10,512 bases of DNA, taken from the NCBI GenBank assembly GCA_021841985.1, contig JAKCCP010000229.1, positions 1 to 10,512 on the forward strand, given 5' to 3'. The notes below the pieces were generated by a model. It searched no databases. It was not told where the DNA came from and was given only the letters and a program-made list of their open reading frames with translations. This DNA is from Pseudomonadota bacterium (GTDB taxonomy: Bacteria > Pseudomonadota > Alphaproteobacteria > Acetobacterales > Acetobacteraceae). Of the stretch, positions 1-7,009 are shown piece after piece. The stretch's first letter is position 1, and each line of letters opens with the position of its first letter. Position numbers and translations under genes: made by a program.

Positions 1-1254
1 CCGATCTGCGGTATCCGGCGTCCAGCCGTTGTTCTTGCCATCAACCGGCTGGGTCAAGCTGTTGGCGCCGCCGCGCGGATCGGTCCAGATATCCGGGTTC
101 TGGTCCGTGTTCAGCCAGGTATGGGCCGCGGGATTCCAGAAATGCCAGGGAATTCCGGCGGCCGCCTCGGCCTGCCAGAGGGCGTAGGCGGCGGCGGCGG
201 GTTCCTGGGTCATCAGCCAGATGGCGTTGGCGCGCGTGGTCGGGCCGATATCGGGGCGTCCGCCGGTCATCGGCATGTATTGCGTGACACCGTTGGTGGC
301 GAGCGGGGCGCCCCAGCCGGGTGAGGCCATCTGTTTGGCTTCGGCCGCCAACAATCCCGAAGGCACGCCGGCCTTGAGGTCGTAATTGGCGATGACGCCG
401 ATCCGTTCGAGATAGTCGATATCGCGGGCGAGTGCGATGGGCGGCGGCGCGGCGCTCCAGACCTCGCGATGCCAATCCTCGTATTGGAACTGCTTGAGGT
501 TTTTATATTGCGCGATGATTTTGCCCTTCTCGCGCAGCACGGCGTCATAGGTCACCGCGCCGCCGGTTTTCTGCATGGCATCGTCATTGGCGAATTTCAG
601 ATCGGTGTGGGTCGTGCCGTCGGCATAGGCGCGCACGTCGAAAACCACATGGAAGGCATCCATCACCGGCGTATCGAAGCGGATTTCGCTCGCGACCGGC
701 CCATGCAGCCAATAATCCGGTTTTCCGCCCGCCAATGCCTGCTTGAGCAAGGCCCCCGCGTCGAGGTGAAACGGCGCGGTGGAACCATCCGGCTGGTGGA
801 AGGTGAGATCGATCGCGAGATCGTAGCCATCCGATGCCAGGCGGGCGAGATCAACCGCCGGCTGTTCGGCGCCCGCCCCGCCGCGCGCCAGCATCACCGG
901 CAGCCGGCCATGCGCCTCGAATGAGGGAATAATCAGGCTGAGCACCGCCATACGGAGCGAGCCATCGGGATAGGTGGTCTTGGCGTCCACCTGTACTGGC
1001 AAATCCTTCTCGCCGATGCGGGCGACGAGATGCGCCCCGACCGGCACGCCACCCGGAAGAAAAGCCTGACCGAAGGTAAGCGGGGTCGCGGGCAGCCGAT
1101 TGCCGGCGAGATTTTCGGCGATCAGGCCGACGACATCATCGGCTCCACGCGGCTCGGGCATCGCGGGGATATGCAGCACGCCCTGCGCGGCGGCGCCGGA
1201 CACGGCGGCGAGCAGGAAAGCGCTGGCGAGGATCAGGTGGGAGGGGGTCGGCAT
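1..1254 (-). CDS. Sec-exported paralogue of the giant RTX protein's N-terminal module (3' end beyond window)
   Basis: This open frame runs 418 codons from the ATG at 1254 to the window edge with no stop, so the C-terminus is missing. The start is supported by a GGAGAGG Shine-Dalgarno about 8 nt upstream and by a clear Sec signal peptide (residues 1 to about 24: basic/polar start, LILASAFLLAAV core, GAAAQ cleavage region). Residues about 40-130 form a beta-rich segment with FGQAFLPGGVPVG, LPVQVDAKTTYPDGS and a following LS strand. This pattern resembles the RIFT-barrel N-domain of YetA/PcRGLX-type proteins. From about residue 250 it becomes helical, with QYEDW, ANYDL and the block QYMPMTGGRPDIGPTT (325-340), then GIPWHFWNP, TWLNT and NNGWTPD. 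All of these recur in order in the protein encoded at 1511-5971, so the two are paralogues. Likely role: exported, possibly polysaccharide-acting enzyme or binding protein. Family identity is inferred from pattern memory and no catalytic residue can be named. It is divergent from its paralogue across 256 bp. Confidence 0.9.
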   Translation of the reverse strand, partial: MPTPSHLILASAFLLAAVSGAAAQGVLHIPAMPEPRGADDVVGLIAENLAGNRLPATPLTFGQAFLPGGVPVGAHLVARIGEKDLPVQVDAKTTYPDGSLRMAVLSLIIPSFEAHGRLPVMLARGGAGAEQPAVDLARLASDGYDLAIDLTFHQPDGSTAPFHLDAGALLKQALAGGKPDYWLHGPVASEIRFDTPVMDAFHVVFDVRAYADGTTHTDLKFANDDAMQKTGGAVTYDAVLREKGKIIAQYKNLKQFQYEDWHREVWSAAPPPIALARDIDYLERIGVIANYDLKAGVPSGLLAAEAKQMASPGWGAPLATNGVTQYMPMTGGRPDIGPTTRANAIWLMTQEPAAAAYALWQAEAAAGIPWHFWNPAAHTWLNTDQNPDIWTDPRGGANSLTQPVDGKNNGWTPDTADR

Positions 1255-1510
1255 GGTGTATCCTCTCCGATTTTCTGCACCCCCTTTCTGCCGCGAAGGC
1301 GGGCCGGATTCAATGGCATCTCTCCCCATCGGCCCGCGTGGCGCGAGGATAGGGAAAATTTGATGGCCCTGCGCGCGATGATAGAGCAAGAAAGCGGCGC
1401 GACGGAGGCGATCGAAAATATAACATGAAGCCTGAAATATAAACCCATTAACTAAATTTTGAGACAATTTGTGGCACCCATAGCTGCATAGCCCAATCAG
1501 AGGTAGAATT
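1255..1510. promoter_or_regulatory. Divergent intergenic region between the two paralogues
   Basis: This 256-bp gap separates two divergently transcribed genes, so promoters for both should lie here. The half nearest the plus-strand gene (about 1395-1475) is strikingly AT-rich compared with its surroundings, as expected of promoter DNA. TTGAGA at 1459-1464 is a possible -35 for the plus-strand gene, but no convincing -10 at standard spacing stands out. A perfect 8-bp inverted repeat (GCGGGCCG 1299-1306 and CGGCCCGC 1330-1337, 23-nt spacer) lies 45-83 nt upstream of the minus-strand start. It could be an operator or a leader hairpin. Exact promoters cannot be assigned by eye. Confidence 0.45.
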
Positions 1511-4500
1511 ATGTCAGGTACATCGGCCTCCATGGCACAGCTTCCCCAGATCAGCGCGGTGCTCACGGCACCCACGGTGCCGCAGGCAACCAGCGCCGGG
1601 GAAATCGTCGGTCTCAACCTCCAGAATACCGGCGCGACCGCTGCGCCGTCTCAGTACATCAGCTTCGGCGAGGTCTTCAAGGACGGCGCGGTGCCGGCCG
1701 GCGGGCAGCTCGTCGCCATCGTCAACGGCCAGGATGTCCCGGTTCAGATGGACGTCCAGACGACCTACGCCAACGGCTCGGTCGAACTCGCGACCCTGAC
1801 CATGCTGCAACCGACGCTCGCGGCAAATTCCACCACCGGGGTGATGCTGGCCCTCGCCCCGGCCGGCACCAGCGCCGCGGCACCCGTGAGCGTTGCCCAG
1901 GAGGTCGCCGCGGCGAATTATGATCTTTCGGTGAACATCGCCATCCAGGGCGGTAGCACCTACACCCTCAATGTCGCCAATCTGCTGACCCAGGCGCTCG
2001 CCAATGGCAGTGCGACCTATCTCAAACAGGGGGTGGATGCGACGGAGGTTCAGTTCCAGAGCGATGTCACGTCCTCGCTCCGGATGGTGTTCAACGTCAC
2101 GGCCTACGCCAACGGCACGTTCCGCACCAATGTGCAGTTCAACAACGACCTCGCTATGCAGGCGAGCGGTGGCACCCTCACCTACAGCGCCAGCATCGCG
2201 CAGGGCGGGCAGACGGTCTATCAGGTCAGCAACCTGACACAGTACCAATATGAGGATTGGAACCAGGTCGTCTATACCGGCGCCACGGCGCCGACGGTCA
2301 ATGTCCAGCACGACATGAGCTATCTCGAACAGACCGGGGCGATCGCCAATTACGACCTCGCCGATGGCGCGCCGACCGCCTATGTCGCGAGCGAGGCGAG
2401 CCAGATGGCCTCGGCGAGCTGGGGCACGCCGCTCACCACCGCCGGTATCACGCAATACATGCCGATGACCGGCGGGCGCCCGGATATCGGACCCACCACG
2501 CAAGCCAATTCGCTCTGGCTGATCAGCCAGAACGCCGCTGCCGCGCAATTCGCGCTGGGGCAGGCCAATGCGGGCTCCGGAATCCCGTGGAATTTTTATA
2601 ACCCACAGGCCGGAACCTGGCTGAATACCGCGCAATATCCCAATATCCGCACCAATGGCTGGGATGACAGCTCGACCCTGCTGACGCAGAGCGTCAATTC
2701 GACCAATAATGGTTGGACGCCCGATGTCGCCCATCAGCCGGACCTTTTCTACGACGCCTATTTGCTGACCGGAAACCAGAGCTATCTCGCTGCGCTCAAT
2801 GCCCAGGCCGCTTTCGGCATCACCTCGCTGTGGCCGGCGATGCGCGATGGGGCGCTGAACAGCACCGGCAATGATAACGTGATCTTTGGCAACCAGATGC
2901 GCGCTGCCGCCTGGACGCTCCGTGAGATCGACGAGGCCGCCTATGCCAACCCGACGGGCTCGGCGGCCAAGACCTATTTCACCCAGGTGATGAACGACAA
3001 CTGGAGCTGGCTGGTGAGCCAGATCCCGACCTGGACGACACTTGAGGGCCAAGCGCACGGCTATATCATCGATACTGGTCAATATGGCTACGAAATAGCG
3101 CCCTGGCAGCAGGATTATTTCGTCAGCACCGCCACGCAGGCGGCCGAAATGGGCAATCAGGATGCGTTAACTTACTTGAAATGGGCAACAAATTATATAG
3201 CTGGAAGCATTTTTAACCTGGGTCACGACAGCATTGCCTATATGGATGCTATGTTCCCATACAGCACTGGCGGAAATGGCCAGATTTACTGGGATTCAAC
3301 AACGAATAGCTGGGCCTATGTCCAGCCGCTGACGACCTGGACTGGGATTGCGGCCAACGAGCGGACAATCGGCATCTCCAACGGCACCGGCTGGGTGCAA
3401 AGCAACGGCGATTACGGTGCCGATCGGCTCCAGGCGCTGGCCGGCATCATCTCGACCACCGGCTCGCCCGAGGCGATGCAGGCCTATGCCTGGCTCGCCG
3501 GCAGCGGCGCGCCCTATACCAGCGTGGCCTCGATCCAGGGCCAGCCGCAATTCGACATCGTTCCCCGCCTGCCCGATGGCAAGCTGCTCAACTTGAGCAA
3601 TTTCTATACCTTCGACAGCACCGCGCCGGGCATCGACCAGGGCGCCGGCACGGCGGATCAGATGATCGTCGAGGAGGGCAACGCCAATGTCACCCTCCAG
3701 GGCGGCAATGGCGGGATGAACATCCTCGCCACCTTCGGCACCGGCAGCGACGTGCTCCAGGGCGGCAATCAGGGCAACTACATCTTCGCCGGCCCCGGCC
3801 CGGATACCATCATCGGCGGCGCCGGCGACAACTACCTCCAGGCGAGCATGGTGCAGGGCGCGACCGTGGACAGCGTCGCTGCCCCCACCACCTTCGTGCT
3901 CAACACCGCGCTCACCGCGCAAGACACCGTCGCCGGGTTCAACCCCAGCCTCGACCAGATCGATCTCGTCACCGGCGGCGGCGCCACGCTTTCGAACCAG
4001 CAGATCGCGGCGATCATTTCCACCGCGACCGTCGATGCCGCGGGCGATACCGTGCTCCAGATCGGCGCCAATCACAGCGTCACGCTGAGCGGTATCGCAC
4101 CCTCGGCCTTGAGCCCGGCCTTCTTCGTCGAAAACGACCCCTCGACCGTACTCACCGTCGGGCCAGGGCAGGAATATGCCAGCCTCGCGCAGGCGGCGGC
4201 CGTGGTCCAGAGCGGCGATACCATCGAGATCCAGGCCGGCACCTACACCAATGATTTCGCGACCATCAACGGCAACGTCACGATCGCGGGGATGGGCGGC
4301 ACGGCGACCTTCGTCGCCACCGAAACCCCGCCCAACGACAAGGGCATCCTCGACGTTACCGGCAACATCACGATCGACAATCTCGCCTTCACCGGCGCCG
4401 CGGTGCCGGCCTCGCTGGGCGGCAACGGCGCCGGCATCCGCTATGAGGGCGGCAATCTGGTGCTGAATGCCGACTCGTTCTACGGCAATCAGGACGGGAT

Positions 4501-5971
4501 GCTCGCCAACCCCGACCCCACCGGCAGCATCACCATCAACAATTCCTATTTCTCCGACAACGGCTCGGGCACCGGCTATACCCATAATCTCTATGTCAAC
4601 GAGGTCGGCACCCTCACCATCAACGCCAGCACTTTTACCGACGCCCAGGTCGGCCACGAGATCAAGAGCCGCGCGCTCAACACCATCATCACCAACAGCA
4701 CCATCGCGGACGGGCCCAACGGCACGGCGAGCTACGCGATCGACCTGCCCAATGGCGGCAACGCCACCATCACCGGCAATCTCATCGAAAAGGGGCCGAA
4801 TTCCCAGAACCCGACCCTGATCTCGGCCGGCGAGGAAGGCAATGTCTATGCCAATTCCGCGCTCACCATTAGCGGCAATACGCTGCTCAACGATCTCTCC
4901 TCACCCTCCTCGCTGGCGCTGATGAACGACACGGGGGCGACCGCCGATTTGCAGAACAACCAGTTCTACGGTCTGACCCCGGCCGAACTCGTCAGCGGCC
5001 CGGCGGTGCTCTCGGGCAACACCGCGCTTGCCAGCGAGCCGGCGCTGCCCCCGCTCGCCCCGAGCGTTGAGGGCGCCAATGCCGCAACCGAGGTCAACAC
5101 GGCGAGCACGACGCAAACCCTCACCACCTCCGGCAATCTGGTCACCGCGAGCGGCAGCGCGGCGCTCAGCATCACTGATCAGGCGGGCGATAACACCATT
5201 CTCGGCGGCGCCGGCGGTTTGACGCTGACCGCCAATGCCGGCGGCGATCAGATCGTGACCGCCGCCAACGCCGCCAATAGCATCACGCTGGCGGGATCGA
5301 GTGCGACGCTCGACAGTCTCGGCGCCGATACCGTCCTCGCCGCCGCTGGCGCCAACAACATCTTCGCCTCCGGCAATGCCCTCATCACCACGGAGGCGGG
5401 GTCCACCAACGCGATCACCCTCGCCGGCAATGCCTCGGTCAACAGCGGCGGAGCGGATACCATCGGAGCCGGCGCCGGAGCGGCGAGCGTCACGGCCGGC
5501 GCCGGTTCGGTCTCGGTGGCCGGCGGGACGGGCGGGCTGACTTTCGTCGGCGGCAGCGGCAGTGCTACGGTTCAGGGCGGCAGCGGCGCGCTCAATGTCA
5601 CGGCGGGCAGCGGCAATCTTACCCTGCAAGGAGGCACCGGCAATGACAGTCTCACCGCTGGCTCCGGCAACACCTTGTTCAATGCCGGCGGCGGCAGCGA
5701 CAGCATCACCTTCGGCAGCGGCCAGACCACGGTGAACGCCGGCACTGGCGCCGAGAGCTTTACCTTCATCGATGGCCATGGCGGCGGCAGCGATGTCATC
5801 AACGGCTGGCAATGGTCTTATGACTCGCTGCAATTCCAGAATTTCAACGGCAATGTGCTGCAAAGCGCCTCGATCACCGCGAATGGCGGGCTGGCGCTGA
5901 CGCTCACTGACAACACCCGGTTCGTGATCATGACCAGCCCCATCCAATACGCCGCGCCACCGCCTGTTTGA
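1511..5971 (+). CDS. Giant RTX-type secreted protein: RIFT/toroid-like module, glycine repeats and right-handed beta-helix
   Basis: Protein of 1486 aa; AGAGG seven bases before the ATG supports the start. There is no Sec signal peptide, while calcium-binding-like glycine repeats and a hydrophobic, charge-poor C-terminus are typical of type I (ABC exporter) secretion. Order of parts: residues about 28-250, a beta-rich region (FGEVFKDGAVPAG, VPVQMDVQTTYANGS) like the YetA/PcRGLX RIFT barrel; about 255-695, a helical, Trp-rich probable toroid with QYMPMTGGRPDIGPTT at 315-330 and YIIDTGQYGYEIAPWQQDYF; about 728-780, RTX-like turns (LQGGNQGNYIFAGPGPDTI), followed by a D-x-I-x-F-like segment (DTVAGFNPSLDQIDLV); about 877-1170, a parallel beta-helix opening with LTVGPGQEYASLAQAA, SGDTIEIQAGTY and many ITGN/TINN rungs, as in pectate-lyase-like folds; about 1195-1440, glycine/alanine/serine repeats; then SDVINGWQWSYDSLQFQNF near the end. 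Likely an extracellular polysaccharide-acting or matrix protein. The substrate is unknown. The first ~695 residues are paralogous to the minus-strand neighbour. Confidence 0.93.
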   Translation: MSGTSASMAQLPQISAVLTAPTVPQATSAGEIVGLNLQNTGATAAPSQYISFGEVFKDGAVPAGGQLVAIVNGQDVPVQMDVQTTYANGSVELATLTMLQPTLAANSTTGVMLALAPAGTSAAAPVSVAQEVAAANYDLSVNIAIQGGSTYTLNVANLLTQALANGSATYLKQGVDATEVQFQSDVTSSLRMVFNVTAYANGTFRTNVQFNNDLAMQASGGTLTYSASIAQGGQTVYQVSNLTQYQYEDWNQVVYTGATAPTVNVQHDMSYLEQTGAIANYDLADGAPTAYVASEASQMASASWGTPLTTAGITQYMPMTGGRPDIGPTTQANSLWLISQNAAAAQFALGQANAGSGIPWNFYNPQAGTWLNTAQYPNIRTNGWDDSSTLLTQSVNSTNNGWTPDVAHQPDLFYDAYLLTGNQSYLAALNAQAAFGITSLWPAMRDGALNSTGNDNVIFGNQMRAAAWTLREIDEAAYANPTGSAAKTYFTQVMNDNWSWLVSQIPTWTTLEGQAHGYIIDTGQYGYEIAPWQQDYFVSTATQAAEMGNQDALTYLKWATNYIAGSIFNLGHDSIAYMDAMFPYSTGGNGQIYWDSTTNSWAYVQPLTTWTGIAANERTIGISNGTGWVQSNGDYGADRLQALAGIISTTGSPEAMQAYAWLAGSGAPYTSVASIQGQPQFDIVPRLPDGKLLNLSNFYTFDSTAPGIDQGAGTADQMIVEEGNANVTLQGGNGGMNILATFGTGSDVLQGGNQGNYIFAGPGPDTIIGGAGDNYLQASMVQGATVDSVAAPTTFVLNTALTAQDTVAGFNPSLDQIDLVTGGGATLSNQQIAAIISTATVDAAGDTVLQIGANHSVTLSGIAPSALSPAFFVENDPSTVLTVGPGQEYASLAQAAAVVQSGDTIEIQAGTYTNDFATINGNVTIAGMGGTATFVATETPPNDKGILDVTGNITIDNLAFTGAAVPASLGGNGAGIRYEGGNLVLNADSFYGNQDGMLANPDPTGSITINNSYFSDNGSGTGYTHNLYVNEVGTLTINASTFTDAQVGHEIKSRALNTIITNSTIADGPNGTASYAIDLPNGGNATITGNLIEKGPNSQNPTLISAGEEGNVYANSALTISGNTLLNDLSSPSSLALMNDTGATADLQNNQFYGLTPAELVSGPAVLSGNTALASEPALPPLAPSVEGANAATEVNTASTTQTLTTSGNLVTASGSAALSITDQAGDNTILGGAGGLTLTANAGGDQIVTAANAANSITLAGSSATLDSLGADTVLAAAGANNIFASGNALITTEAGSTNAITLAGNASVNSGGADTIGAGAGAASVTAGAGSVSVAGGTGGLTFVGGSGSATVQGGSGALNVTAGSGNLTLQGGTGNDSLTAGSGNTLFNAGGGSDSITFGSGQTTVNAGTGAESFTFIDGHGGGSDVINGWQWSYDSLQFQNFNGNVLQSASITANGGLALTLTDNTRFVIMTSPIQYAAPPPV
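3161..3310 (+). other. Low-GC patch inside the giant gene
   Basis: About 64 of these 150 bases are G or C by hand count (about 43%), whereas the surrounding coding sequence is near two thirds GC. Codons rare elsewhere in the gene cluster here: TTA, ATA, GCA, ACA, TCA and GGA. The frame is uninterrupted and encodes about residues 551-600, including YLKWATNYIAG and MDAMFPYSTGG, so it is translated. A recombined segment from a lower-GC relative or local selection could explain it. The protein homology of this stretch cannot be tested here. Confidence 0.6.
5470..5753 (+). repeat. Degenerate coding repeats for glycine-rich beta strands
   Basis: Within the 3' part of the giant gene, short units built on GGC-GGC-AGC/ACC-GGC alternate with codons for two or three beta-branched residues. 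They give protein rungs such as SVTAGAGSVSVAGGTG, LTFVGGSGSATVQGGSG and LTLQGGTGNDSLTAGSG. Unit length is about 8-10 residues and not exact at the DNA level, so this is an ancient protein-level repeat, not a fresh tandem duplication. It would fold as an RTX-like or beta-solenoid stack; only a few units keep the Asp needed for a canonical calcium-binding nonapeptide. Confidence 0.75.
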
Positions 5972-6003
5972 GCGGCGAGCAAGGCGCCGGACGCATACGA
6001 CGC

Positions 6004-6031
6004 AAAAAGCCGGCGGGTTTTGCCCGCCGGC
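6004..6031 (-). terminator. Intrinsic terminator between convergent genes
   Basis: A perfect 9-bp stem (GCCGGCGGG at 6009-6017 and CCCGCCGGC at 6023-6031) encloses a 5-nt loop. On the minus strand the stem is followed directly by five T (6008-6004), a classical terminator for the PEP-CTERM gene whose stop is at 6085, 54 bp away. On the plus strand the stem is followed by CAATTT, a poorer U-tract, but it sits only 37 bp after the giant gene's stop, so it may serve both directions. Confidence 0.85.
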
Positions 6032-6084
6032 CAATTTCGTCGTCGCACCAGCGGGGATCAGCCCGCTGTAAAGTTTTCCGACAC

Positions 6085-6771
6085 TCAGGCCTTGTTGCGG
6101 CGGCGCCGGGCAAAGCCGAGGCCGATCAGGCCGCTGCCAAGCAGCGCAAGCGAGGCTGGCTCGGGGGTCGATGTGGGGGAAGAGTAGGTATAGGTGACCA
6201 TCGCCATCACCTGGCCGCTATCCGTAACGGTTGTCGTTTCATTTCCACCGGAAAAGACGGAGCTGGTCGCGCCGGTATCGGTCGCTGTGGCGGTCCAAGA
6301 CGAGCCGGTTTGAAAGAAGCTCAGATCGCTGGTGGTTGAGCCACTGTTCGTACCGGAGCCAGCCAGATTGTAGATCTGGCTCGAAGTGCCGGGAGCCAGG
6401 GTAAACGTTGGCGTGGTCTGGGTATTGACCGTAACCACAAGCGGTGTCGGAATCGTGTTTACCGAAAAATTCGCAGTATTTACCAACGAAATGTGCCCGG
6501 TACCTGAACTCGTCGGGGAGGTGTTGGTGGCCTGCGCCGTGCCCTTAAGCGATTCCGTCAGCGAGACCATCACGGAATCGAGTGTGCCTAGAGCAGGATT
6601 AAAGCTGGGAACCGTGACGCTCGCGGACCAGTTGGTCGGCGTGAACGTGGTTGCGGAGGGATAGTAAACGGTCTCTGTCTCTGTCCCCGCCTGCGCGGCG
6701 CTGGCGCCGATCAGTAGGCCCGCCGTGGCAAAGCCCAGAATGGCGACGGTTGTCAGGAGTTTGGTTTTCAT
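6085..6771 (-). CDS. PEP-CTERM sorting-domain surface protein (choice-of-anchor-E-like)
   Basis: Protein of 228 aa. I chose the ATG at 6771 over an in-frame upstream ATG at 6855 because it places the signal peptide (MKTKLLTTVAILGFATAGLL, cleavage near AQA at 26-28) at the true N-terminus and has GAGG about 11 nt upstream. The mature part is Ser/Thr/Gly-rich and beta-rich, with NWSASVTVPSFNPALGTLDS near its start, a pattern resembling the choice-of-anchor E family. That family match is recalled and not verified. The C-terminus is a textbook PEP-CTERM: TPEPASLALLGSGLIGLGF then RRRRNKA, meaning PEP motif at 203-205, one hydrophobic segment and a basic tail. In the known pathway an exosortase cleaves and processes such tails, and many of these proteins accompany exopolysaccharide loci. 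No exosortase is in the window. It is convergent with the giant secreted protein. Confidence 0.92.
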   Translation of the reverse strand: MKTKLLTTVAILGFATAGLLIGASAAQAGTETETVYYPSATTFTPTNWSASVTVPSFNPALGTLDSVMVSLTESLKGTAQATNTSPTSSGTGHISLVNTANFSVNTIPTPLVVTVNTQTTPTFTLAPGTSSQIYNLAGSGTNSGSTTSDLSFFQTGSSWTATATDTGATSSVFSGGNETTTVTDSGQVMAMVTYTYSSPTSTPEPASLALLGSGLIGLGFARRRRNKA

Positions 6772-6900
6772 GTTGCGGCGATCCTCTGTCGGACGTGGAG
6801 CGGAAGATGAGATGCAGACCGACAAAAGCAGGAACCGTGCCAATTGATAAAACATATATAATTCAATATGTTAAAGTCGCGCGTCAGGAACCTTGCGAAA
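6772..6900 (-). promoter_or_regulatory. AT-rich upstream region with a 7-bp inverted repeat
   Basis: This is the upstream region of the PEP-CTERM gene starting at 6771. An AT-rich block at 6841-6876 contains a perfect inverted repeat AACATAT (6851-6857) and ATATGTT (6866-6872) separated by 8 bp, suitable in shape for a dimeric regulator. It also provides several TATATA-like -10 possibilities on the minus strand. No -35/-10 pair with good spacing is clear. Position, about 80-100 bp before the ATG, fits promoter or operator DNA. Confidence 0.4.
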
Positions 6901-6967
6901 AAATGTAAAGAATTCCGACAACCCTCGGCCCGCCGGAATCCGGGAATGCCGCAGGAAAGCGCCGGGT

Positions 6968-6998
6968 CCGCCGAAAATCGGGCCCGCCGAAAATCGGG
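6968..6998. repeat. Two-copy 15-bp tandem repeat downstream of the FAD enzyme gene
   Basis: CCGCCGAAAATCGGG occurs exactly twice, at 6968-6982 and 6984-6998, with a period of 16 bp. It lies 12 bp past the stop (minus strand) of the FAD oxidoreductase gene. Each copy contains a small CCGA-AAA-TCGG hairpin, and an 8-bp stem with one G-T pair can form between 6963-6970 and 6979-6986. It could act as a transcript 3' end structure, but there is no T-run after it on the minus strand, so I do not call a terminator. Confidence 0.6.
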
Positions 6999-7009
6999 TT
7001 GGGGTTTCG

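Noticed and set aside
41..548. Arg-rich minus-strand frames at the left edge
   Set aside because: They are out-of-frame shadows of the Sec-exported paralogue. Their likeness to a plus-strand frame at 2257-2601 only reflects the paralogy of the true frames.
1472..1488. TGGCAC...TGC resembling a sigma-54 promoter before the giant gene
   Set aside because: The GG and GC dinucleotides are one base too far apart for sigma-54, whose spacing is strict.
1514..3082. A 522-codon open frame on the minus strand opposite the giant gene
   Set aside because: High-GC coding DNA leaves long antisense frames open. The product is Arg/Gly/Ile-rich low-complexity text with no domain, no signal and no ribosome site, and the sense frame is clearly the gene. 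The same holds for antisense frames at 3296-4657 and 4901-6034.
6772..6855. Upstream in-frame start for the first PEP-CTERM protein
   Set aside because: The extra 28 residues would put charged sequence before the signal peptide, and the region is promoter-like AT-rich DNA.
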